This document shows, piece after piece, positions 1 to 7,267 of a stretch of 12,943 bases of DNA. The notes beneath the pieces were generated by a model. It was not told the origin of the DNA and ran no database searches. It saw nothing but the letters and a program-made list of their open reading frames with translations. Every line of letters begins with the position of its first letter. The first letter of the stretch is position 1. A program made the translations under genes and the position numbers. The stretch spans positions 1 through 12,943 of the forward strand of contig CAZITB010000086.1 of the NCBI GenBank assembly GCA_964542055.1, given 5' to 3'. This stretch comes from CAZITB01 sp964542055. Lineage in GTDB: Bacteria; Planctomycetota; Phycisphaerae; Sedimentisphaerales; CAMDDF01.

Positions 1-335
1 AGTATCCGACCAGCGATAAGGTTGATGACGCTGCTTATCGTGCGGGTGAGCTTTATGAGCGGCTGAATAACTTTGAGCTGGCGGCGAATTATTATCAGAA
101 GGCATATTTGTGGGATGATACGACACCTTATCCTGCCAGATACCGGGCGGCTCGGGTTTTGGATAAGGAGCTTAAGAGGCGCGGTGAGGCGCTGGTGCTG
201 TATCGGATGTCGCTTGAGAAAGAGGGCCAGTTCGATTATTATGCGGACAAGGCGAGAGAGCGGATCAATGAGCTGACGGCTGGCGATGTTGAGAGTGTTG
301 ATATGATGCAGGAAGGCCAGCAGCCGGAGCAATAA
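1..335 (+). CDS. TPR-type protein, C-terminal fragment (5' end outside window)
   Basis: The frame is open from base 3 and ends at TAA 333-335, giving about 110 residues of the C-terminal end of a larger protein. The visible start is a window edge. The fragment is helical, with a tetratricopeptide-like spacing of small and aromatic residues (AAYRAGELYERLNNFELAANYY, split here as AAYRAGELYERL and NNFELAANYY), then a charged segment rich in Lys, Arg and Glu, and a Gln/Glu-rich tail ending QQPEQ. TPR proteins of this kind mediate protein-protein contacts, and many in Gram-negative bacteria are envelope lipoproteins of the BamD/YbgF type, but the N-terminus that would show this is missing. An inner Met at 108 is not a credible start because the repeat pattern runs through it. 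An intrinsic terminator follows 24 bases after the stop, so this gene ends its transcription unit. Exact function is unknown. Confidence 0.7.
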   Translation, partial: YPTSDKVDDAAYRAGELYERLNNFELAANYYQKAYLWDDTTPYPARYRAARVLDKELKRRGEALVLYRMSLEKEGQFDYYADKARERINELTAGDVESVDMMQEGQQPEQ

Positions 336-359
336 GGTCTGTTTTGATTTGGAATTTAG

Positions 360-395
360 ACGAGTCTGTCGGTTGTTCGGCAGGCTCGTTTTTTT
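360..395 (+). terminator. Intrinsic (Rho-independent) terminator
   Basis: ACGAGTCTGTCG (360-371) pairs with CGGCAGGCTCGT (378-389) as a 12-bp stem with two G-U wobbles and a GTTGTT loop. It runs directly into a stretch of seven T (389-395). It lies just downstream of the TPR-protein stop codon and is read on the plus strand, so it terminates that gene. Confidence 0.9.
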
Positions 396-419
396 GTTTG
401 GGAAGTGCGGATTAGTTTG

Positions 420-1772
420 ATGGTCGAGAAGGTTCGGAAATTTATTGAGGCGCGGGGATTGTTGAGTGAGGGTGCGCGGGTGCTTGTGGGGGTGTCGGGT
501 GGTGCAGATTCGGTGGCTCTGTTGTATGTTTTGCGGGAGTTGGGGTTTGAGTGTGTGGCGGGTCATGTTAATCATAATTTGCGGGGGGCGGCCAGTGATG
601 GGGATGAGAGGTTTGTGGCGGAGTTGGGGGCGAGGCTGGGAGTTGAGGTGATGGTGCGGAGCGTTGATGTGAGGGGGTATGCGGCGACGGGGAAGGTTTC
701 GATTGAAACGGCGGCGAGGGAGCTGCGGATCGGGTCTCTGGCGGAGATGGCGATGGAGCGGAGGTGCGCAGCTGTGGCGACGGCGCATCATGGGGATGAT
801 GATGTGGAGACGGTGGTGCATCGGATTTTGCGGGGGACGGGGTTTCGCGGATTGGCAGGGATTCGGGCGGAGAATGAGCTGGCGGGGGTGCGGTTTGTGC
901 GGCCTATGCTGATTGTCGGCAGGGATGAGGTTGAGAGCTTTTTGGATGAGCGTGGTATTCGGTGGCGGGTTGATCATACGAACGCGGAAGTTGATTTTAC
1001 GAGGAACTGGGTGCGGCATTTGCTGCTGCCGTATCTGGAGGAGGAGTATGGGGGGGGTATTCGGGAGAAGTTGAGGTGGCTGGCGTTTTCGTGCGGGCGG
1101 CTGCAGAGAAGAGTTGAGGCGGCGGCGGATGAATGGTTTGGAAAGTTGGCGGAGGAAAAGGATGGGAAGATTGTGATTGAGTTGGCAGGGTTTAATGGGT
1201 GTGATGTGCTGGTTAAGGGGGAGCTGGTGCGGATGGCGGTTGAGAGGCTTGGGGTTGGTGAGCGGGGTATGGATTTTGGCAAGTATAGTCAGATCGGGGA
1301 AGTGGCGGCGAAAGGGCATGGGAGTGTGAATCTGCCGAGGGATTTTAAGGCGGAGGTTGGGGGCGGCCGGTTTGTGATCGGGCCGGCAGTGAGGCAGGTG
1401 AGGGAGGCGGTAGAGTTGGAGGTTGGGGGAGTTGTGGAATATGATGGTTCGGAGATCGAGACGAAGGTTTTGGATGCGGGGGAATGTGATCTGGAGAAGT
1501 TTCTGGCGGAGAAGGATAAGGATGTTGAATGGTTCGATGCGGATGGGATTGTTGGTCAGTTGCGGGTTCGAGGGGCGGTGGATGGCGATAAGTTTTTGGC
1601 GATGGGCAGAGGGTCCCAGCGGAAGATCGGTGATTATATGAAGGACAAGGCGGGGGCTGTGGTTGCCGATGATGAGCGGGTTTTGTGGATCGTTGGGGCG
1701 AGGAGGAGCGGATGGGCGGTTGTTGATGAGAAGACAGAGAGAGTGTTGGAGCTGCGGGTGGTTGAAAATTAG
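420..1772 (+). CDS. tilS: tRNA(Ile)-lysidine synthetase TilS
   Basis: TilS uses ATP and lysine to convert C34 of the CAU anticodon of one tRNA-Ile to lysidine, so that it reads AUA codons; it is cytoplasmic and normally essential. The N-terminal PP-loop ATPase signature SGGADS is at residues 26-31, followed by the family's HVNHNLRG motif near residues 49-56. A C-terminal TilS substrate-binding region ends with a GSQRKIGDYMKD-like segment and an IVGARRSGWAV segment. The length of 450 aa fits the bacterial family. I chose ATG 420 because the protein then begins with the expected short lead into the PP-loop; GTG 405 would add five residues, and neither start has a well-placed Shine-Dalgarno. The coding strand is very G rich (32 G against 5 C in 1201-1260), which leaves long spurious open frames on the opposite strand. 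The gene starts only 24 bases after a terminator, so its promoter is not obvious. Confidence 0.93.
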   Translation: MVEKVRKFIEARGLLSEGARVLVGVSGGADSVALLYVLRELGFECVAGHVNHNLRGAASDGDERFVAELGARLGVEVMVRSVDVRGYAATGKVSIETAARELRIGSLAEMAMERRCAAVATAHHGDDDVETVVHRILRGTGFRGLAGIRAENELAGVRFVRPMLIVGRDEVESFLDERGIRWRVDHTNAEVDFTRNWVRHLLLPYLEEEYGGGIREKLRWLAFSCGRLQRRVEAAADEWFGKLAEEKDGKIVIELAGFNGCDVLVKGELVRMAVERLGVGERGMDFGKYSQIGEVAAKGHGSVNLPRDFKAEVGGGRFVIGPAVRQVREAVELEVGGVVEYDGSEIETKVLDAGECDLEKFLAEKDKDVEWFDADGIVGQLRVRGAVDGDKFLAMGRGSQRKIGDYMKDKAGAVVADDERVLWIVGARRSGWAVVDEKTERVLELRVVEN

Positions 1773-1972
1773 GCACGGATTTACGGACTCGGAGTTTTTT
1801 AAAGCACTAATCCGAAAGAACAAGTTCATTTCCAAGTCGGCTTTTGTAATCTCATTGCTGCCGCAATTGAGCTTTTACGGGCGTTCACATGCAAGAGTTG
1901 CTTGAAATCACCATAGTCGCACTTTAATTTGGGGATTTTGGTTGTTCGTTTGAGTTTTTTTGGAATTATTTC

Positions 1973-2000
1973 TTGCATTTTTGGCAAATGGCGGTAAATT
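1973..2000 (+). promoter_or_regulatory. Possible promoter for tRNA-Lys
   Basis: TTGCAT (1973-1978), a 16-base spacer and TAAATT (1995-2000) resemble a sigma70-type -35/-10 pair and would start transcription about 10 bases before the tRNA. The match is partial (about 4 of 6 in the -10), so this is tentative. The rest of the 1773-2016 gap holds nothing recognisable. Confidence 0.3.
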
Positions 2001-2016
2001 GTAATGTTTCACGGTA

Positions 2017-2089
2017 GGGAGTGTAGCTCAATTGGCAGAGCAACGCCCTTTTAAGGCGTAGGTTCTGGGTTCGAGTCCCAGCACTCCCA
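2017..2089 (+). tRNA. tRNA-Lys (anticodon TTT)
   Basis: A full 73-base cloverleaf is visible. The acceptor stem is GGGAGTG with CACTCCC. The D arm is GCTC with GAGC. The anticodon stem is ACGCC with GGCGT around the loop CTTTTAA, giving anticodon TTT at 2050-2052, which reads AAA/AAG lysine codons. The T arm is CTGGG-TTCGAGT-CCCAG, and the discriminator base is A. The CCA end is not encoded. The gene sits at the boundary between the G+C-rich plus-strand genes and the A+T-richer minus-strand island. A T-rich stretch (about 2090-2110) follows and may help termination. Confidence 0.97.
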
Positions 2090-2272
2090 TTTCTTTTTCT
2101 TTGGCTTTTTCGCTTAAAAACCCCATTTTTAACTTATTATCAAGGTTTTCGATTCCCCTGTTTACATGCCCTATAGCTTTTTTTTCTGCCCTCTGAAAAT
2201 ATCGGGGTCTATTTGTACCTTGGTATTTTCAAGATCAGCCTTAATCTTACCTTGAGTTGTGATGGAACCTTT

Positions 2273-5185
2273 TCATTTCACCTTCAACAGGATCGTTAAA
2301 ATTTTGTGAGCTTTGATTTCTAATTCGATATAGCCTTTTTTGATCTCTATGGATTGCTCTTGTTTCTTTTGATCCATTGAAATAACTTCTGCTGATTTGA
2401 TACCGACATTAAACTTTATTTTCGATTTAACATCTTTACTGCTAATATTAAAAAGCCGTAGAATATAGCCATCGACATCGTCACTTTTATAAAAAGCTGA
2501 TAACTGAATATCATCAGAAGGTTCCAAGCTGATCAAGGATTGCGTCATGGGGATAGTACCTTTGGACGGTACACCCTGTATTGCACGCATAGGAACTCTG
2601 AAAGCGTCAGCAGCCAGGTGAACTCTGCCAGAATCCCAGTTTCCTTTGTGTACATTAATGGCGTATTCATATTCTATTTTTCCGAGACAGTGCTGGCCAA
2701 GATTTTTTTCATACTCTTCAGGGGTCATTAAACTACGATTGGCACGCATATACGCACGGCTGGTCCTTAATAGTGTTATAGCTAAGGTGCGATGTTTATC
2801 ATCGACCACTTCGTATTCGCCCAGTCCCTTACTAATAAATGAAAAACCTTCTTTTTCATTTGAAACTGTAACAAATCTCTGCATCGGCTTGAAAGGATGA
2901 TAACTTTCAACATTGTCACCGGTTTGTTCCCAAAGAACAGAACGCTTTAATATATCGAATGCGCCGTCTGCATAGGCATAATCGGTCTCTATATCAGTTG
3001 GGAACATTATCCTAAGGCGATGATCCTTAGCAGTATTGTGAATGATGGTTTTAATTTCGAGAAGTTGACTACCTTTTTTCAGAGTCAAGATCACCGATAT
3101 TGGTATCTTGATTTTGCAATGAGATCTATTCCTTGAACTGTTCTCAGCGGAATCAGGGATTCGCATCTGGATATCTATTTTCCAACTTGCCCGAAACTGA
3201 TTGTTTTCCAGCAGTGTCAAATCTGCCTTTTCACCCAAACTCGTTACCATGTAATCATGCAGGGTGCCTTTATGCTTATGGGCATTGCCGGTACTGGCGT
3301 CATCACAGAAATAATGCATGCCTTTAAGCTGTTTGCTCATTTGTTTATTATAAACGTTGAATGTTCCATTAGAATTTATGTCGATCTTGAGGAACTCGTT
3401 TTCAAGGGTTCCGTCATTGCCTGCAATTAATTGGCGAGGACCAGCCGGCTTAGGGTCGGTAATATACTTCCGTTTTCGCGGACGAACCGCATATGTCCTG
3501 TAACCCATAGGGGGTATGTCAACTTCCATTAAAACACGGTTACGAAGGATATCGTAAACCGCTGCATTTGAATCAAGTTTACGTTCAACTTCTAAGTCAA
3601 TATCTTCTCTTTCAAGAATTTTAAACGGAACCTTTTCGCCATCCTCGTCAAAGATATCAAAATATTGAAAAGTGATCATATTATCAGGATCGAATCCTTC
3701 GACAATGGGTCCGGCTCCTGTGCAGGGCTCGATTTTAAAATCTCCAAAGTTCGGCCTGGGTGTATCGATTATTACCGATTCAATACTGTTTCGATGGACA
3801 GGTAAAGTATTAAAGAATGTAATAGTTAAATCTTCTTTACCAAATTTTTCGGCGGTGTCTAATTTACTCCAAATTTCTTCACAAGCTTTACGGGAACATT
3901 CCCTGGCAAGAGATGTAACCGAACGGAATCGGCCCGGATTATCTTCATGAGCTGCCGAAATTGCGGCACCGCATATACTGTCATGAGCATGGTTTTTCAG
4001 CAAATAAAGCCATGCTCGATCGAGCAGGCGTTTTTCGTAGCTGCCGCCAAGAAAAGAACTCATCGCAGATAATGGCTCAGCTATATTGATCAATTCACGC
4101 TGGGCAAGATCGTTGAACAATTTAAGATCGACTCTTGAAGAATGAGTCGCTCCGAGAAGTCCGTTAAAGCCGGCTTCGATGAGAGTAAAACGCATTTCAC
4201 CCTTGTGGATTTTCAATTTAGAATCATCAATACTTTTGAGGCAATTCTCTATGTATTCATCCAGCGAGGACTGCTGAACATAGTAATCACTGACAGCAGC
4301 ATTTATTTTTTTGATCATCTCAGGCAAATTCACATACGGTACAGCATTGTCCTCCATATCCAGTGCCAGAATATGGTTACCTATGGCTTGAGGCTCTGCC
4401 TGGTTTACTAACATACGGATAGCTTTTTTAATAACTTCGGGATCCTGGTTGAATTCCATCTTTTCTTTTTTCAATTGGATAGCCGTTTCATAGAGATCCT
4501 GATCAGCCATGTGGACCGGCCCCTGTTCAGGGTCCCATTTTGTACTTAGATCACGGGCCAACTTGCCCAGTACAAGCATATAATGTGGATAGAAGAACCA
4601 GTTTGTACGGGTTACTTCGTCAAAACAACGAACATGGTAAACCTGGGTACCATCGGGGCTTTCCAACTTGCAGATCGGAGGGACCTGATTTTTATTAGTC
4701 CCGCGGTAAGACATAACCGTATTGATTCCGAAACCGGAATATATCTGGGCCAATTGTGATATTTGCCCGTAAGAGGTAGCTGTGTACCCTGTTTGGATGG
4801 CCCCGCCAAACTGATCTGCCATTTTTTTACCGGTCAGCAAATTTCGTATTAAAGCTTCGGGAGCCACTGTTGACATTTCCGGCAGAGTGTACCACATTAC
4901 AGTTTGAATCCTGCCTGCTTCGAACAAGGCTTTCAACCTCTCTTTATTTTCAGGGCGGATAGCGAGGTAATCCTCTAAAACAACCGTCCCGCCGTCCAGC
5001 AGAAAACATCTGTAATCTGCATTATTTTCGAGGACATTCATCAACTCATCAACAAGTTCAGCAAGTCTTAATAATGACTGCTCTGCTGTAAATCGCCACT
5101 CCCTGTCCCAGTGAGTTCCTGAGATTACGTGAATTGTTGGCTTAGTTGGTTCCAGTACTTTGTCAATTTTACTATCTTTTTTCAT
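2273..5185 (-). CDS. GH38 alpha-mannosidase-like protein lacking the canonical nucleophile Asp
   Basis: This is a 970-aa homologue of glycoside hydrolase family 38, whose known members hydrolyse alpha-mannosides by a retaining, metal-dependent mechanism. The order of domains resembles E. coli MngB: an N-terminal catalytic barrel (about 15-295), a helical middle domain (about 300-440) and a C-terminal beta region (about 450-970) with the family-like DHRLRIMFPT stretch at 721-730. Metal-site residues are visible as H25 and D27 (THWDREW) and H401 (HDSICG); the probable acid/base is D279. The position of the nucleophile, Asp in the usual GYLPDSFG motif, is T137 here (GYTATSYG, 133-140). Sugar specificity is therefore uncertain, and the protein could be inactive or mechanistically altered. 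There is no signal peptide, so it is probably cytoplasmic. ATG 5185 has no Shine-Dalgarno, but a good promoter lies just upstream, separating this gene from the kinase. The frame stays open for 32 codons after its TGA stop. Confidence 0.88.
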   Translation of the reverse strand: MKKDSKIDKVLEPTKPTIHVISGTHWDREWRFTAEQSLLRLAELVDELMNVLENNADYRCFLLDGGTVVLEDYLAIRPENKERLKALFEAGRIQTVMWYTLPEMSTVAPEALIRNLLTGKKMADQFGGAIQTGYTATSYGQISQLAQIYSGFGINTVMSYRGTNKNQVPPICKLESPDGTQVYHVRCFDEVTRTNWFFYPHYMLVLGKLARDLSTKWDPEQGPVHMADQDLYETAIQLKKEKMEFNQDPEVIKKAIRMLVNQAEPQAIGNHILALDMEDNAVPYVNLPEMIKKINAAVSDYYVQQSSLDEYIENCLKSIDDSKLKIHKGEMRFTLIEAGFNGLLGATHSSRVDLKLFNDLAQRELINIAEPLSAMSSFLGGSYEKRLLDRAWLYLLKNHAHDSICGAAISAAHEDNPGRFRSVTSLARECSRKACEEIWSKLDTAEKFGKEDLTITFFNTLPVHRNSIESVIIDTPRPNFGDFKIEPCTGAGPIVEGFDPDNMITFQYFDIFDEDGEKVPFKILEREDIDLEVERKLDSNAAVYDILRNRVLMEVDIPPMGYRTYAVRPRKRKYITDPKPAGPRQLIAGNDGTLENEFLKIDINSNGTFNVYNKQMSKQLKGMHYFCDDASTGNAHKHKGTLHDYMVTSLGEKADLTLLENNQFRASWKIDIQMRIPDSAENSSRNRSHCKIKIPISVILTLKKGSQLLEIKTIIHNTAKDHRLRIMFPTDIETDYAYADGAFDILKRSVLWEQTGDNVESYHPFKPMQRFVTVSNEKEGFSFISKGLGEYEVVDDKHRTLAITLLRTSRAYMRANRSLMTPEEYEKNLGQHCLGKIEYEYAINVHKGNWDSGRVHLAADAFRVPMRAIQGVPSKGTIPMTQSLISLEPSDDIQLSAFYKSDDVDGYILRLFNISSKDVKSKIKFNVGIKSAEVISMDQKKQEQSIEIKKGYIELEIKAHKILTILLKVK

Positions 5186-5222
5186 TGTATTATAGTCTAT
5201 TGATTTAACTACATGTGTTGAT

Positions 5223-5252
5223 ATTATTGCACATTTCGGCCAATTTTGTCAA
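5223..5252 (-). promoter_or_regulatory. Sigma70-type promoter for the downstream GH38 gene
   Basis: On the minus strand TTGACA (5247-5252) is a perfect -35 box. An 18-base spacer separates it from AATAAT (5223-5228), a 5-of-6 match to the -10 box. Transcription would start near 5216, giving a leader of about 30 bases before the ATG at 5185. This suggests the second GH38 gene can be expressed apart from the upstream cluster. Confidence 0.65.
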
Positions 5253-5280
5253 GAGATTTAGAAATTAAAACTGGAAATAG

Positions 5281-5299
5281 TTGCGATTGTTAATCGCAA
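5281..5299. promoter_or_regulatory. Perfect dyad, candidate operator
   Basis: TTGCGATT (5281-5288) and AATCGCAA (5292-5299) are perfect inverted 8-base arms separated by GTT. The centre lies about 74 bases upstream of the inferred transcription start of the GH38 gene, a distance typical of activator sites. No T-run follows on either strand, so it does not look like a terminator. I saw no second copy in the window. The rest of the 5186-5442 gap holds no coding signal that I recognise. Confidence 0.45.
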
Positions 5300-5442
5300 G
5301 GTATAAGCCTATGGCATTGACAGCGCCACCCATTTTCTATACTGCGTTCAATACTGCCTCTGCCGCCTTTCGCAGATTGTTTATCCTACCATTATGTTAC
5401 CCTCGGTATGATTTTAACTCATTTCAATAGCTTCAATAAATA

Positions 5443-6543
5443 TTATCTTTGCACCCTTGCAGTACCCCCGGCCATTACGCGTTCAACTTCTTTTAAGCCA
5501 GCCATTGTAGTGTCCCCAGGGGTGGTCATGGCAATTGCCCCGTGAGCAGCTCCATACTCAAGTGCCTGCTTGGGATCTTTGCCTTCGAGAAAGCCATATA
5601 TCAGCCCAGAAGCAAAACTATCTCCACCGCCAACTCTATCGAATATTTCGAGTTCCGGACGCAAGGCAGCTTCATACAAGTTTCCACCAGTATAGCAGAT
5701 AGCACCCCAATCGTTCTTGGTAGCTGTTTTTGCATTTCGAAGAGTAGTGGCTACTACTTTGAAATTAGGAAATTCAGATACAACATTTTCAATCATTTTC
5801 TTGAAGTTGCTCACTTCCAGCTTTGAAATCTGGTCATCCATACCCGGGATATCAAATCCAAGTGCCATAGTAAAATCTTCTTCATTGCCTATCATAATAT
5901 CAACATAAGGAGCAATCTCCCGGTTAACTTGCTTAGCCCGTTGAGGACCACCTATTGATTTCCAAAGCGAGGGCCTGTAATTAAGATCATAAGAAACTAT
6001 GGTTCCGTTTTTCTTAGCTTCTTTTACAGCTTCTATAACAACATCAGGTGTAGTGTCAGACAGAGCTGCAAAAATTCCACCAGTATGAAACCATCTGCTG
6101 CCGTCCTGAGAGAAAATTTTGTTCCAGTCTATATCACCTTTTTTCAATTTTGATGCCGCAGAATTAGCACGATCTGAACAGCCCAATGCAGCACGAATAC
6201 CGTAACCTCTTTCAACAAAATTCAGCCCGACACGTACATCGCGACCTATGCCATCATAAGGAACCCATTGTATATAATTTGTGTCAACCCCCCCCTGCAG
6301 GATAAGATCTTCAAGTAAACGCCCGACTGGGTTATCAGCTATGGAAGTGACAACAGAGGCTCTTTTACCAAAACACCTTCTAAGGCCTCGTGCAACATTA
6401 TACTCTCCACCGCCTTCCCAAACTCTAAAATTCCGCGTAGTATGGATCCTATCCTCACCTGGGTCAAAACGAATCATGATTTCACCCAGTGAGATTATAT
6501 CATATTTACAGTCATTTGCTGATTTGATTTCCAAAAAACTCAT
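5443..6543 (-). CDS. kdgK: 2-keto-3-deoxygluconate kinase, PfkB family
   Basis: This 366-aa protein is a PfkB/ribokinase-family sugar kinase, most likely phosphorylating 2-keto-3-deoxygluconate (KDG) with ATP to KDPG in the cytoplasm. The N-terminal core starts at DIISLGEIMIRFDP (about 15-28). The substrate-side GGGEYNVARGL motif is at 44-54, and the C-terminal PfkB signature DRVGGGDSFASG (302-313) contains the probable catalytic base D308. About 14 residues precede the core. The start ATG overlaps the stop of the KDPG aldolase as ATGA (6540-6543), and an AGAGGAG Shine-Dalgarno sits 7 bases upstream, so the two enzymes are translationally coupled and catalyse successive steps. The neighbour makes KDG the best substrate guess, but a related 2-keto-3-deoxy acid such as the galactonate form cannot be excluded. 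A run of eight G on the coding strand (6288-6295) spans codons 84-86. Confidence 0.87.
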   Translation of the reverse strand: MSFLEIKSANDCKYDIISLGEIMIRFDPGEDRIHTTRNFRVWEGGGEYNVARGLRRCFGKRASVVTSIADNPVGRLLEDLILQGGVDTNYIQWVPYDGIGRDVRVGLNFVERGYGIRAALGCSDRANSAASKLKKGDIDWNKIFSQDGSRWFHTGGIFAALSDTTPDVVIEAVKEAKKNGTIVSYDLNYRPSLWKSIGGPQRAKQVNREIAPYVDIMIGNEEDFTMALGFDIPGMDDQISKLEVSNFKKMIENVVSEFPNFKVVATTLRNAKTATKNDWGAICYTGGNLYEAALRPELEIFDRVGGGDSFASGLIYGFLEGKDPKQALEYGAAHGAIAMTTPGDTTMAGLKEVERVMAGGTARVQR

Positions 6544-7220
6544 TTTACTGCTCCTCTTATCTTTTTAACCATCTGGATAGTCTTTTTGACATTATCTTTA
6601 ATCCCATTGTAATCTCTTGCAAAAACTAGTTCTTTTGTAATAAGTTTTGATCCCATTCCTGCACATGCTATCCCTGCATTGAACCATTCAGTCATATTTT
6701 CTTCAGTCGGTGAAACTCCGCCTGTCGGCATAAGTTCTGCCCATGGGCACGGACCCTTAATGGATTTAATAAAGGCAGGACCACCTACTTGTGCTCCGGG
6801 AAAAACTTTACAAATATCAACTCCAAGCTTATGGGCTTTATGTATTTCACTGGCTGAACCACAACCTGGGCTGTATGGAATTTTTCTGCTATTGCAAAGC
6901 ACGGCAGTTTCCTCATCAAGCACTGGGCCAACAACAAAATCGGCACCCGCTGATATATATAATGCAGCGGTAGGAGCGTCACAAATAGAACCGACCCCAA
7001 GAATCATTTCAGGCTTTTCTTTATCGCGATATTCAGCAAGTTTATTAAAAATATTTACGGCTCTGTCACCACGATTTGTAAACTCAATAACTTTAGCTCC
7101 TCCATCTACGCATGCTGAGGCTATGTTTTTTGCAATTTCAAAATCGCCGTTGTAAAACACTGGAATTACTCCAATTTCTTTCATAGCAGTCAAAACGCTT
7201 AATCTGTTGTATCTAGACAT
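6540..7220 (-). CDS. eda: 2-keto-3-deoxy-6-phosphogluconate (KDPG) aldolase
   Basis: This 226-aa class I aldolase cleaves KDPG to pyruvate and glyceraldehyde 3-phosphate, the last step of the Entner-Doudoroff and hexuronate routes. Compared with E. coli Eda, the Schiff-base lysine is K138 in DICKVFPGA, the catalytic glutamate is E46 in VIEFTNRG, and the phosphate-binding glycine motifs PTGGVS (165-170) and GMGSKL (188-193) are present. The length is close to the family norm, so the protein looks complete and active. AAGGA (7227-7231) lies 6 bases before the ATG. The gene starts 47 bases after the upstream GH38 gene and overlaps the kinase by 4 bases, so all three are probably cotranscribed. 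Because no other Entner-Doudoroff gene is present, a catabolic role for an imported uronate or aldonate derivative is more likely than central glucose metabolism. Confidence 0.9.
   Translation of the reverse strand: MSRYNRLSVLTAMKEIGVIPVFYNGDFEIAKNIASACVDGGAKVIEFTNRGDRAVNIFNKLAEYRDKEKPEMILGVGSICDAPTAALYISAGADFVVGPVLDEETAVLCNSRKIPYSPGCGSASEIHKAHKLGVDICKVFPGAQVGGPAFIKSIKGPCPWAELMPTGGVSPTEENMTEWFNAGIACAGMGSKLITKELVFARDYNGIKDNVKKTIQMVKKIRGAVK
6551..6558 (-). promoter_or_regulatory. Strong ribosome binding site for the KDG kinase
   Basis: On the minus strand AAGAGGAG lies inside the last codons of the aldolase gene, 7 bases before the kinase ATG at 6543. It fixes that start and shows that the overlapping gene has its own initiation signal. 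Confidence 0.75.
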
Positions 7221-7267
7221 TAGTTTTCCTTTTAAGTTTAAGTATTACAAGTATTTTTCCAACCATT

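Noticed and set aside
974..1776. Open frames on the minus strand inside tilS (974-1282 and 1345-1776).
   Set aside because: They are Pro/Ser/His-rich translations produced by the G-rich coding strand of tilS, with no recognisable domain and complete overlap with a well-supported gene.
1851..1876. Weak hairpin (CTCATTG / CAATTGAG) followed by CTTTT as a tilS terminator.
   Set aside because: The stem is short with a bulge and only four T follow. It is too weak to call.
5097..5103. CACTCCC matching the 3' end of the tRNA-Lys, as a possible attachment-site repeat.
   Set aside because: The match is only seven bases and lies in the conserved HWDREW-coding region of the GH38 gene, so it is a coincidence.
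5189..5194. Perfect TATAAT on the minus strand just before the GH38 ATG.
   Set aside because: It lies only 3 bases from the start codon and has no matching -35 box. The TTGACA/AATAAT pair further upstream is much better.
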